A stretch of DNA of 7,966 nt, taken from contig JBEKHI010000380.1 of assembly GCA_050012355.1 (NCBI GenBank), positions 1-7,966 of the forward strand. Direction: 5' to 3'. A program made the position numbers and the translations under genes. The notes beneath the pieces are model-generated. The model ran no database searches, was not told the DNA's origin, and saw nothing but the letters and a program-made list of their open reading frames with translations. Below are positions 1 through 4,874 of the stretch, piece by piece. The DNA comes from JBEKHI01 sp050012355 (lineage in GTDB: Bacteria > Actinomycetota > Actinomycetes > Streptosporangiales > Streptosporangiaceae). Position 1 is the stretch's first letter; each line of letters begins with the position of its first letter.

Positions 1-252
1 GGCCAGCAGCTTGCCGGACAGCGCCCGGGACACCGTGTCCTTGAGCTGACGCGGCAGCAGGTCCGACTCGCCCGCCTTGCGGGGGTTCAGCCACAGATAC
101 TGAGCCAGCACCTCGGCCACGGCGAGCTGATTGACCTGATTCACCCGCGATCGCTGCGAATACTGTTCCCATCTGCGGCGCGGGCGGCCCGGACGGAGCA
201 ACAGCTCCCGCAGGTAGGTCGCCGTGGCTGGCGCGGAAGGTGAAGTGCTCAC
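1..252 (-). CDS. Partial unrecognised protein, N-terminal 84 residues
   Basis: The minus strand is open from a GTG at 252 to the window edge (84 codons, no stop), so only the N-terminus is visible. The GTG is preceded by AGAAGG with a 5-nt gap, a good ribosome binding site, which fixes the start. The peptide begins VSTSPSAPATATYLRELL, followed by an Arg/Pro-rich patch (residues 20-28) and a likely helical segment (about 35-58, with NQVNQLAVAEVLAQYLWLN) and then basic and acidic residues ending in a predicted helix. There is no signal peptide or membrane segment in the visible part. I do not recognise the family. It is transcribed divergently from the TPR/MarR pair and shares a 98-bp intergenic region with it. 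The reading frame is believable because of start, RBS and actinobacterial codon use; the function is unknown. Confidence 0.6.
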   Translation of the reverse strand, partial: MSTSPSAPATATYLRELLLRPGRPRRRWEQYSQRSRVNQVNQLAVAEVLAQYLWLNPRKAGESDLLPRQLKDTVSRALSGKLLA

Positions 253-350
253 GAGTGCCTTCTGAGAACTAAGCGCGACATTGCATCGTTATGGTATGAC
301 AGCTGATCCCATCGAGGGGGTGGGATCGTCACCGGTGGGGTGGACCGGAC
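253..350. promoter_or_regulatory. Divergent intergenic region with 7-bp inverted repeat
   Basis: This 98-bp gap must hold the start signals for the partial minus-strand gene and for the TPR/MarR pair. It contains a perfect inverted repeat, GATCCCA (305-311) and TGGGATC (321-327), separated by 9 nt rich in G. A second small one, CCGGT (332-336) and ACCGG (344-348), lies directly before the GTG at 351. The first could be an operator, for instance for the MarR regulator encoded 330 bp downstream, or a leader hairpin. No clear -35/-10 pair was found. Regulatory function is inferred from position only. Confidence 0.35.
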
Positions 351-674
351 GTGAGCCAGCTGAACCAGGGTTACTACCTCGATCTGATCGGGGATAGTCA
401 CGGCATCCTCGGCAGACACGAGGAAGCGGTCGAGGCATATTGCCGTGCGGTCCTGGAATTCCACGCGTGCGGAACCGAGCACGCGTATGCCATTTGCCTG
501 CTCAAGATCGCAATCAGCTACCGGGCTCTTCGCCTGGACCGCTACGCGCTCCGGTACCTGGCGGCATGTATGCCACTGCTTCGCGAACTCGGGCTCGCGG
601 AACAGGAGTTGGTCGCGCTGCGAGAACTCGCCGCGTGCCAGGTACAGTGCTCGTATGCCGGAGGAGCCGAGTGA
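351..674 (+). CDS. Short TPR protein, probably C-terminal relic of an NB-ARC/TPR regulator
   Basis: The frame encodes 107 residues from a GTG. Residues 8-35 (YYLDLIGDSHGILGRHEEAV and on) and about 45-90 (AYAICLLKIAISYRALRLDR, then LRELGLAEQELVALREL) have the spacing of two tetratricopeptide helix pairs. This closely resembles the C-terminal end of AfsR-like NB-ARC/TPR regulators, where the same pattern of 'LG..H..G...EA...YRRAL..F...G' followed by 'LL.ELG....A..L...' closes the protein. DNA-binding and NTPase domains are absent and the upstream frame is closed by a TGA at 297, so it is either a small free-standing TPR protein or, more likely, a 5'-truncated remnant. The start is uncertain: no convincing Shine-Dalgarno precedes 351. 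It overlaps the MarR gene by 20 bp, so the two may be co-transcribed. Confidence 0.5.
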   Translation: MSQLNQGYYLDLIGDSHGILGRHEEAVEAYCRAVLEFHACGTEHAYAICLLKIAISYRALRLDRYALRYLAACMPLLRELGLAEQELVALRELAACQVQCSYAGGAE

Positions 675-1152
675 TGCGATCCCGGGCGGCGGTGTCCGCT
701 GGCTCGGTGCGGCCGAGCAGCGGGCCTGGCGGGCTCAGGTCCGGCTCGCCCTGTTGCTGACCAGGCAGCTTGATAGAGAGCTGCAGTCGCAGGGCTTGTC
801 GGTAAACGACTACGAGATCCTCGTCGAGCTATCCGAGGCTCCCGAACAACGACTCCGGATGACTGAACTCGCCGACGCGACCGCCCAGTCACGGTCCCGG
901 CTTTCGCATCAGGTCACCCGGATGGAGGCACGAGGCCTGGTCCGCCGGGACGCCTGCGAGGGAGACAAGCGGGGCATGTTCGCCGTGCTGACGCCCGAAG
1001 GCCTAGAGGCTATCGAGCGGGCCGCCCCGGCCCACGTGGAGAGCGTCCGGCGGCACTACCTGGACTGGCTCACCCCCGAGCAGCTTTCCGCCATCAGCGA
1101 GGCTTACCAGCCCATCGTCGAGCAGCTCCAGAAGATCCGCAACCGCGACTGA
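655..1152 (+). CDS. MarR-family transcriptional regulator
   Basis: This 165-residue protein has the length and layout of a MarR-family winged-helix repressor, which binds palindromic operators as a dimer and is often released by a phenolic or lipophilic ligand. Residues 16-47 (WLGAAEQRAWRAQVRLALLL) form the N-terminal dimer helix; 69-96 (MTELADATAQSRSRLSHQVT, then RMEARGLV) are the helix-turn-helix with recognition helix; 97-116 (RRDACEGDKRGMFAVLTPEG) are the beta wing with the conserved D-x-R-like and LTPEG elements; 117-165 are the C-terminal dimer helices. The frame remains open upstream to 445, but the family-like sequence begins only near residue 14, so ATG 655 is chosen. Its own Shine-Dalgarno is weak (AGG 12 nt upstream), which may mean translational coupling with the overlapping TPR frame. 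A hairpin follows 9 nt after the stop. The regulated gene is not evident; the divergent gene at 1-252 is one candidate. Confidence 0.9.
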   Translation: MPEEPSDAIPGGGVRWLGAAEQRAWRAQVRLALLLTRQLDRELQSQGLSVNDYEILVELSEAPEQRLRMTELADATAQSRSRLSHQVTRMEARGLVRRDACEGDKRGMFAVLTPEGLEAIERAAPAHVESVRRHYLDWLTPEQLSAISEAYQPIVEQLQKIRNRD

Positions 1153-1319
1153 GCAGCATTCAGCACCCCATCGCTGGGGCTGGGACACATGTCAAATTAA
1201 GGTGTGTTTGCGGCATGTTGCGGGTCCTGATCGTGGTTTGCTGCGCGCCGTGAGGCACGGGATGGGGTAGCGAACCGGGCATCCGTGCCATATCACCCTG
1301 CTGTCGCGCCGGGCATTCC

Positions 1320-1371
1320 TGGTGAGTGCTGCACTACCCGCACTCTTGCCTGGGCAGTGCAGCACTCACCA
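1320..1371. repeat. Perfect 16-bp inverted repeat, possible bidirectional terminator
   Basis: TGGTGAGTGCTGCACT (1320-1335) is the exact reverse complement of 1356-1371. The 20-nt centre adds three more pairs after one mismatch (CCC 1337-1339 with GGG 1352-1354), leaving a loop of about 12 nt. The stem lies 168 bp after the MarR stop and 249 bp beyond the acetyltransferase stop, so a bidirectional terminator is plausible, but no T-run follows on either strand. It could equally be a protein binding site, an attachment site or the trace of a mobile element. The sequence fact is certain; the role is not. Confidence 0.6.
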
Positions 1372-1490
1372 TGATCACCTCGAATGCAGGAGCGGCGGTA
1401 CGGGTTAGCACAGCCGGTCGATACCGGGCGATACCGTACCAAACCGGCCAGCTGCGACGACGCGCCGGAAACTCACGTTGTTCTGAAACC

Positions 1491-1526
1491 AGCGTTTCCA
1501 TAACGCTAGCGATGGGACATCGCTGG
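1491..1526. terminator. Two adjoining hairpins, possible terminator of the minus-strand genes
   Basis: AGCGTT (1491-1496) pairs with AACGCT (1502-1507) around a 5-nt loop. AGCGATG (1508-1514) pairs with CATCGCT (1518-1524) around a 3-nt loop and can extend by one wobble and one C-G pair (1506-1526). The two hairpins share bases at 1506-1507, so they could be alternative folds. They lie about 95-130 bp downstream of the acetyltransferase stop on the minus strand. There is no T-run, so termination is only a suggestion. Confidence 0.3.
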
Positions 1527-1531
1527 GGTTC

Positions 1532-1567
1532 GGAGCGGCTGGGGTCCCGGGAGCGGCTGGGGTCCCG
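1532..1567. repeat. 18-bp tandem direct repeat, two exact copies
   Basis: GGAGCGGCTGGGGTCCCG occurs twice back to back (1532-1549 and 1550-1567). A related piece, CGCTGGGGTTCG, lies immediately before (1521-1532). The G-rich run continues to 1619. This is most simply a replication-slippage repeat in non-coding DNA just beyond the acetyltransferase stop codon. Confidence 0.7.
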
Positions 1568-1619
1568 GCGGGGCGGGGGGCGGCGCGGCTGAGGGTTGGG
1601 GCGCCTGGGGGCGCGGCGG

Positions 1620-2477
1620 CTAGAACAGAACTGACATGAAGCGGCCTACCTCGCGGAAGCCGGCGCGGGTGTAGGTCGCTCGGCCCGGCACGTTGTAGTC
1701 GTTGACGTACAGCGAGACAACCGGGGCGATGGTCCGGCGGGCCCGGGTGACCACCGCCGCCATACCGGGCGCGGCTAGGCCACGGCCGCGGTACTCGGGC
1801 CGCACCCAGACGCCCTGGACCTGGCAGACGCCGGGGGTGACCGCCCCGACCTCGGCCTTGAAGATGACCTGATTATTCTCGATGCGGGCGAAGGCCCGGC
1901 CGGTCCTGACCAACTCGGCGACCCGGGCCCGATAGGCGGCGCCGCCGTCGGTACCGAGCGGTGACACCCCGACCTCTTCGGTGAACATGGCGATACAGGC
2001 CGGCATCAGGATGTCGATCTCGTCCGGGCGCACCCGCCGGACCGCGGGATCGGCGGGTACCGCGGGCGAGCCCTCGATCGCCATCAGCGGCTGATCTGGC
2101 CGGATATCACGCGGCGAGCCCCAGGCCTGCCGCAGGTGCGACCAGAGGTCGGCGACCTGGTCCGCCGGGCCGACCACGGACGAGCATCGCCGTCCGTACC
2201 TGGCCGCCCGCTCAGCGAACGCGGCGATCGCGGCCGGGGTGGCGTTGACCGGTACCAGGTTCGCCCCCGCGTAGCACAACGAGGTCAGCTGACCTTCCGG
2301 ATTCACGAACCCCCAGATCTGGGCACCGAGTCTTCCCGGATCTAGCCCGAGTGCGCGCACCCGGGATTCCACGAAGACATTAGCAACCGGATCAGCGGCG
2401 CAGATGTCCAGCACCTCGGGCTGATCATGGTCGTCAAGCAGCCGCAGCGGCACCGGTCGCGGCCTAACGCGCAACAT
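1620..2477 (-). CDS. GNAT-family N-acetyltransferase with N-terminal DUF4081 domain
   Basis: This 285-residue protein is predicted to transfer an acetyl group from acetyl-CoA to an unknown amine in the cytoplasm. Residues about 20-125 match the DUF4081 domain that precedes the GNAT fold in a conserved actinobacterial family (Mycobacterium Rv2867c type). Residues 146-285 are the GNAT domain: the VQGVWVRPEYRGRGLA stretch (220-235) is motif A with the R-G-R-G-L-A pyrophosphate loop, and SLYVNDYNVPGRATYTRAGF (255-274) is motif B, where the conserved Asn/Tyr residues sit. Length is as expected and no membrane segment is present. ATG 2477 is preceded by an in-frame stop; the nearest Shine-Dalgarno, GGAGGA, is rather far (about 12 nt). 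The gene follows the peptidase lipoprotein by 42 bp on the same strand, so the two may be co-transcribed. Substrate unknown. Confidence 0.88.
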   Translation of the reverse strand: MLRVRPRPVPLRLLDDHDQPEVLDICAADPVANVFVESRVRALGLDPGRLGAQIWGFVNPEGQLTSLCYAGANLVPVNATPAAIAAFAERAARYGRRCSSVVGPADQVADLWSHLRQAWGSPRDIRPDQPLMAIEGSPAVPADPAVRRVRPDEIDILMPACIAMFTEEVGVSPLGTDGGAAYRARVAELVRTGRAFARIENNQVIFKAEVGAVTPGVCQVQGVWVRPEYRGRGLAAPGMAAVVTRARRTIAPVVSLYVNDYNVPGRATYTRAGFREVGRFMSVLF

Positions 2478-2519
2478 AATGTCAGCTTATCCTCCGACCG
2501 CGCGCTGACCCGCACCCGC

Positions 2520-4130
2520 TTAGGAACTGGATGGCGTAGGGTCCGGGACCGCGGGGCAGGTTGCGTTGACCGCACCGGTTTTCGTGGGAAGCGCACCACT
2601 TAGCAAATACGCATTCAGGTAGCTTTCCACGCAATTATTCGACGGGTCTTCCAGCGACTGCCCGTGGTTGCCGCCGCCCTCTACCACGACCATGCGGGCG
2701 GTCGGGAAGAGCTTGTGCGCGTTCTGCGCGCCCGCGTACGGTGTGGCCGCGTCGAGGGTGCCCTGCAGCATGAGGATGCCCGGCAGGCCGGTGACCCCGG
2801 CCTGGGTGCCGACCTTCAGCGGCGTGGACGGCCCCTTCACCGGCCAGAACGCGCAGGACGCGTTGTACCAGGCGTTGTCCCAGGCCTCGAACGGCGCCGT
2901 CTTGTAGACCTGCTCGGTCTCGGTGTTCCAGTACGACCAGGACCGCGGCCAGTCCACGTCCGCGCACTGCACCGCGTTGTAGACGGCGAACTCGTTCTCG
3001 TCCTGCGCGCCGTACTGCTCGAACTGATTGATCATCTCGCTGGTCTGGCCGTGTAGCAGGTAGTCCGATAGCGCCTGCGCGAGGCCTGGCCACAGCGTAT
3101 TCAGGTACCCGCCGAGCAGGAACGTGTCGTCGTACTCGGACGGGCCGATCAGCGGTGTGCCGTCGTTGCTGATCGGGTGGCTCTTGAGCTGGTCGCGGGC
3201 CTTGTACCAGGCGTTGTGCACTTCCTCGGCGGTGGAGCCCAGATGGTAGGTGCTGTTGTACTTGGCGACCCAGGCGAAGAACGCGTCCATCCGGCCCTGG
3301 AACGCGTAATCCTGCTCGATGTTGTCGGTCCACCAGACCCCGGTCGGGTCCACGGTGGAGTCCAGCACCATCCGCCGCAGGTGCGTCGGGAACATCGTCG
3401 CGTAGACCTGCCCCAGGTAGGTCCCGTACGAGAACGCGTAGTAGTTGATCTCGCTGACCCCGAACGCCTCCCTGATCGTGTCCAGGTCACGCGCCATGTT
3501 CACCGTCGTCATGTACGGCAGCAGCCAGCCGAACCGCTTCTCGCAGTCGGCGGCGTACGTCTTCGCCCGGTCGATCAGCACCTGCTCCTGCGACTGGTTG
3601 CTGAAGACATAGTCCGGCCGCACCTCATCGAAGAAGGTCGGGTCGCAGGTTAGCTCCGGGGTCGAGGACCCGACACCGCGGGTGTCGAAACCGATGATGT
3701 CGTACTCGGAGGCCACGGTGGAACTCAGGCCGTCCTGCACCTCCGCCGCCAGGTCAAGACCGCTGGCGCCCGGGCCGCCCGGGTTGACCAGCAGGATGCC
3801 CTGCTGCTGCGATTTCGCCGCGGTCGCGGGCGCCATGTCGATGGCCAGCGAGAGCTTGCGACCGCTCGGGTCGTTGTAGTTGAGCGGCACCTGCACGGTC
3901 GAACATTCCAGGCCCGCCAGTTCGCCGCCGCATCCGTGCCAGCTCAATCTCGACAGGTTAGGTATGACGTTCGTCGCGCCGCTCGACGTGGACGTGGACG
4001 CGGTGCTGGAGCCGGTGCAAGCCGTGACGGTCAGCGCCAGGACGGCGGTGGATACGACGACGATGCGGCGAGGCGAAAACATGAAGACCATCTTGCACCA
4101 TACGGACCGCAACCATGCGACGCGACCCAC
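2520..4130 (-). CDS. Secreted alpha/beta-hydrolase peptidase lipoprotein (Tap/SlpD-like)
   Basis: This 536-residue protein belongs to the tripeptidyl-aminopeptidase-like alpha/beta hydrolases of actinomycetes (Streptomyces Tap, SlpD/SlpE), which trim peptides outside the cell. A lipoprotein signal peptide is visible: FSPRR, a hydrophobic stretch, then lipobox V-T-A-C with Cys38, followed by a Ser/Thr-rich tether. The oxyanion-hole motif NPGGPGASG is at 116-124, the nucleophile Ser234 in YAFSYGTYLG, the acid Asp460 in GTLDAATPY and the His489 in GGGNHGQ; the Tap-like C-terminal domain spans about 410-515. The nucleophile elbow reads A-F-S-Y-G instead of the usual G-x-S-Y-G. Start choice: GTG 4130 has GGAGAG 11 nt upstream, but in-frame ATGs at 4091 and 4082 give a more ordinary signal peptide (22 residues to the Cys from 4082), so the true N-terminus may be shorter. 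Intact and full length. Confidence 0.92.
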   Translation of the reverse strand: MGRVAWLRSVWCKMVFMFSPRRIVVVSTAVLALTVTACTGSSTASTSTSSGATNVIPNLSRLSWHGCGGELAGLECSTVQVPLNYNDPSGRKLSLAIDMAPATAAKSQQQGILLVNPGGPGASGLDLAAEVQDGLSSTVASEYDIIGFDTRGVGSSTPELTCDPTFFDEVRPDYVFSNQSQEQVLIDRAKTYAADCEKRFGWLLPYMTTVNMARDLDTIREAFGVSEINYYAFSYGTYLGQVYATMFPTHLRRMVLDSTVDPTGVWWTDNIEQDYAFQGRMDAFFAWVAKYNSTYHLGSTAEEVHNAWYKARDQLKSHPISNDGTPLIGPSEYDDTFLLGGYLNTLWPGLAQALSDYLLHGQTSEMINQFEQYGAQDENEFAVYNAVQCADVDWPRSWSYWNTETEQVYKTAPFEAWDNAWYNASCAFWPVKGPSTPLKVGTQAGVTGLPGILMLQGTLDAATPYAGAQNAHKLFPTARMVVVEGGGNHGQSLEDPSNNCVESYLNAYLLSGALPTKTGAVNATCPAVPDPTPSSS

Positions 4131-4166
4131 CGTAATATGAACTCTCCGTAATCAGCAAACCGGCAT

Positions 4167-4212
4167 AACGACGAAGGATGGCAGCTCATGGGAAGCCGCC
4201 ATCCACTGTCGT
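4167..4212. repeat. Degraded copy of the terminator hairpin at 5987-6033
   Basis: This stretch aligns without gaps to 5987-6032 over 46 bp with roughly 11 differences; AACGACGAAGG and AAGCCGCCATCC are identical. A hairpin remains: GGATGGC (4176-4182) pairs with GCCATCC (4198-4204) and GCT (4184-4186) with AGC (4194-4196), with one A.C mismatch and a 7-nt loop. The outer part of the stem is lost. It sits directly next to a fragment of the gene that the intact copy terminates, in the same orientation, so it is best read as the relic of an ABC-operon 3' end. It now lies in the upstream region of the peptidase lipoprotein. Confidence 0.65.
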
Positions 4213-4244
4213 AGGCTGACCCGATCGCAGACCTCGAGCACCTG
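4213..4244 (-). pseudogene. Fragment of a sugar ABC transporter ATPase gene
   Basis: Read on the minus strand this is QVLEVCDRVSL, matching QVLDVCDRVNL at residues 222-232 of the intact ATPase at 6040-6864 (9 of 11 identical). At DNA level 27 of 32 positions match 6170-6201, and four of the five differences fall in third codon positions. That pattern suggests a paralogue that diverged while coding rather than a recent copy. The segment corresponds to the strand just after the H-loop. The following 55 or so codons of the gene are missing, and the hairpin relic joins directly. Confidence 0.6.
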
Positions 4245-4247
4245 GCT

Positions 4248-4622
4248 CAGGCTGGCGACGGAACTTGCAATGTCCGGAGCAAAGAACTTATCGCTTCGTT
4301 AAGTGGCGTTGAAACGTGATCGGGAGCGAATCCCCTAAGGTTCACATCAGTCGCCCGTCAGGGACACGCCACGCCGACTTCTTTCCCCAATAGACAGCTA
4401 ACGCGCTCTTGCCAACGCCGACCGCGCCGAGCTCGACTTCCAGAGCATGGCCTCGACGGTCGCGCCCTCAGGACCAAGAGACTGACGTACGAACCGATCG
4501 TGACCGTGTGCACCCGAAGGCGGATTCTCGCCCTACAGCGCGTCGGCGATCCGTCCGGCCGTCCCGGCCTATTTTAGGCGCACGACGAGTACTTCAAGCG
4601 CCTTGGGATCTGGTCGGTACAT
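4248..4622 (-). pseudogene. Decayed AfsR-like NB-ARC regulator, N-terminal part
   Basis: On the minus strand, positions 4440-4348 read LEVELGAVGVGKSALAVYWG and on to WRVPDGRL. That is the P-loop (GAVGVGKS at 4428-4405) and the following segment of NB-ARC NTPases in actinobacterial AfsR-like regulators (family pattern GxGGVGKTALAVHWAH, then FPDGQLYVNLRGF). At 4347-4346 one base is missing: shifting frame restores VNLRGFAPDHVSTPLNEAIS and LLRTLQVPSPA (4345-4250), the next conserved part, which ends at a TGA (4249-4247). Upstream, from an ATG at 4622, a related frame reads MYRPDPKALEVLVVRLK, then after a TAG AGTAGRIADAL, then after another TAG a further 46 codons; this may be the DNA-binding N-terminus but is less certain. 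Sensor/TPR parts are missing here. The frameshift and stops make it non-functional. It is unlikely to be sequencing error alone, since several lesions are present. Confidence 0.65.
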
Positions 4623-4680
4623 TTCCGGGCCCCGGAAAACCTTTTTCGCACCGCCCGGACGTACCGACGAGACCCCAAGG
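4601..4680. repeat. Large nested inverted repeat (20-bp arms around an 8-bp palindrome)
   Basis: The arms 4601-4620 and 4661-4680 are reverse complements at 18 of 20 positions (CCTTGGG and GTCGGTAC blocks are exact). The 40-nt centre contains a second perfect dyad, TTTCCGGG (4622-4629) and CCCGGAAA (4631-4638), around one C. Neighbouring smaller dyads are GCCTA/TAGGC (4568-4580) and AGGCGC/GCGCCT (4576-4581 and 4598-4603). The element overlaps the start of the decayed regulator, whose possible ATG is at 4622-4620. It could be an old operator, a structured leader, or a mobile-element trace. It is about 200-275 bp upstream of the G1 peptidase start, so it could also act on that gene. Confidence 0.6.
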
Positions 4681-4874
4681 GCAGACCACGCGGCTTAGGG
4701 CCATTCAGTTCGATCACGCGAATCACATGAGCCATCACCCGCTTCTTTCATCACGCACATCGCAATGAGACAAGAAGCCCGCCACGGCCCTGCTACCAGA
4801 TTGCTACGCCTGTCTGTCAGGTTCAGGGGATAGATCTCTCTACCCCTGACGACACAGCTAGGAGACCCTTCGGG
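4681..4874 (+). promoter_or_regulatory. Upstream and leader region of the G1 peptidase, with hairpin and RBS
   Basis: No gene is seen here. A hairpin lies close to the start: TCAGGGG (4823-4829) and TAGA (4831-4834) pair with TCTA (4839-4842) and CCCCTGA (4843-4849), with one bulged A and a 4-nt loop. The ribosome binding site AGGAGA (4860-4865) stands 9 nt before ATG 4875. The gap itself reads CCCTTCGGG, which can form a tiny stem capped by a UUCG tetraloop and would bring the site closer to the start. The hairpin may stabilise the mRNA or be an operator. No confident -35/-10 pair was recognised. Confidence 0.45.

Larger units (their letters stand above)
1153..1619. other. Gene-free convergent intergenic region rich in inverted repeats
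   Basis: This 467-bp stretch lies between the converging MarR and acetyltransferase genes, and I find no credible gene in it. It holds a short hairpin after MarR (1162-1181, AGC and CCCC arms pairing with GGGGCT, one bulge), the 16-bp inverted repeat at 1320-1371, a GGTACGG/CCGTACC pair (1397-1403 and 1434-1440), a GGAAAC/GTTTCC pair (1468-1473 and 1494-1499), two adjoining hairpins (1491-1526) and a short tandem repeat (1532-1567). At least some of these probably terminate transcription from both sides. The density of dyads is higher than termination alone would require. Confidence 0.5.

Noticed and set aside
1326..1592. 88-codon plus-strand open frame in the repeat-rich intergenic region
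   Set aside because: It begins inside the 16-bp inverted repeat, has no ribosome binding site, runs through the tandem repeat as low-complexity Arg/Gly, and resembles no protein family.
2635..3333. 232-codon minus-strand frame within the Tap-like peptidase
   Set aside because: It is an Arg-rich out-of-frame shadow. The 536-residue frame contains the full catalytic triad.
4265..4294. TTGCAA and TATCGC with an 18-bp spacer as a plus-strand promoter
   Set aside because: Only a partial match, inside the decayed regulator and nearly 600 bp from the peptidase start. Too weak to call.
4320..4360. Possible riboswitch (c-di-AMP type) ahead of the secreted peptidase
   Set aside because: A GGGG plus GAATC-like string is seen, but the other conserved blocks are absent and the stretch is explained as coding relic on the other strand.
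4409..4768. 119-codon plus-strand open frame upstream of the G1 peptidase
   Set aside because: Composition is Arg/Pro/Ser/Thr-rich as expected for an antisense frame, and the opposite strand carries the recognisable NB-ARC relic across part of it.
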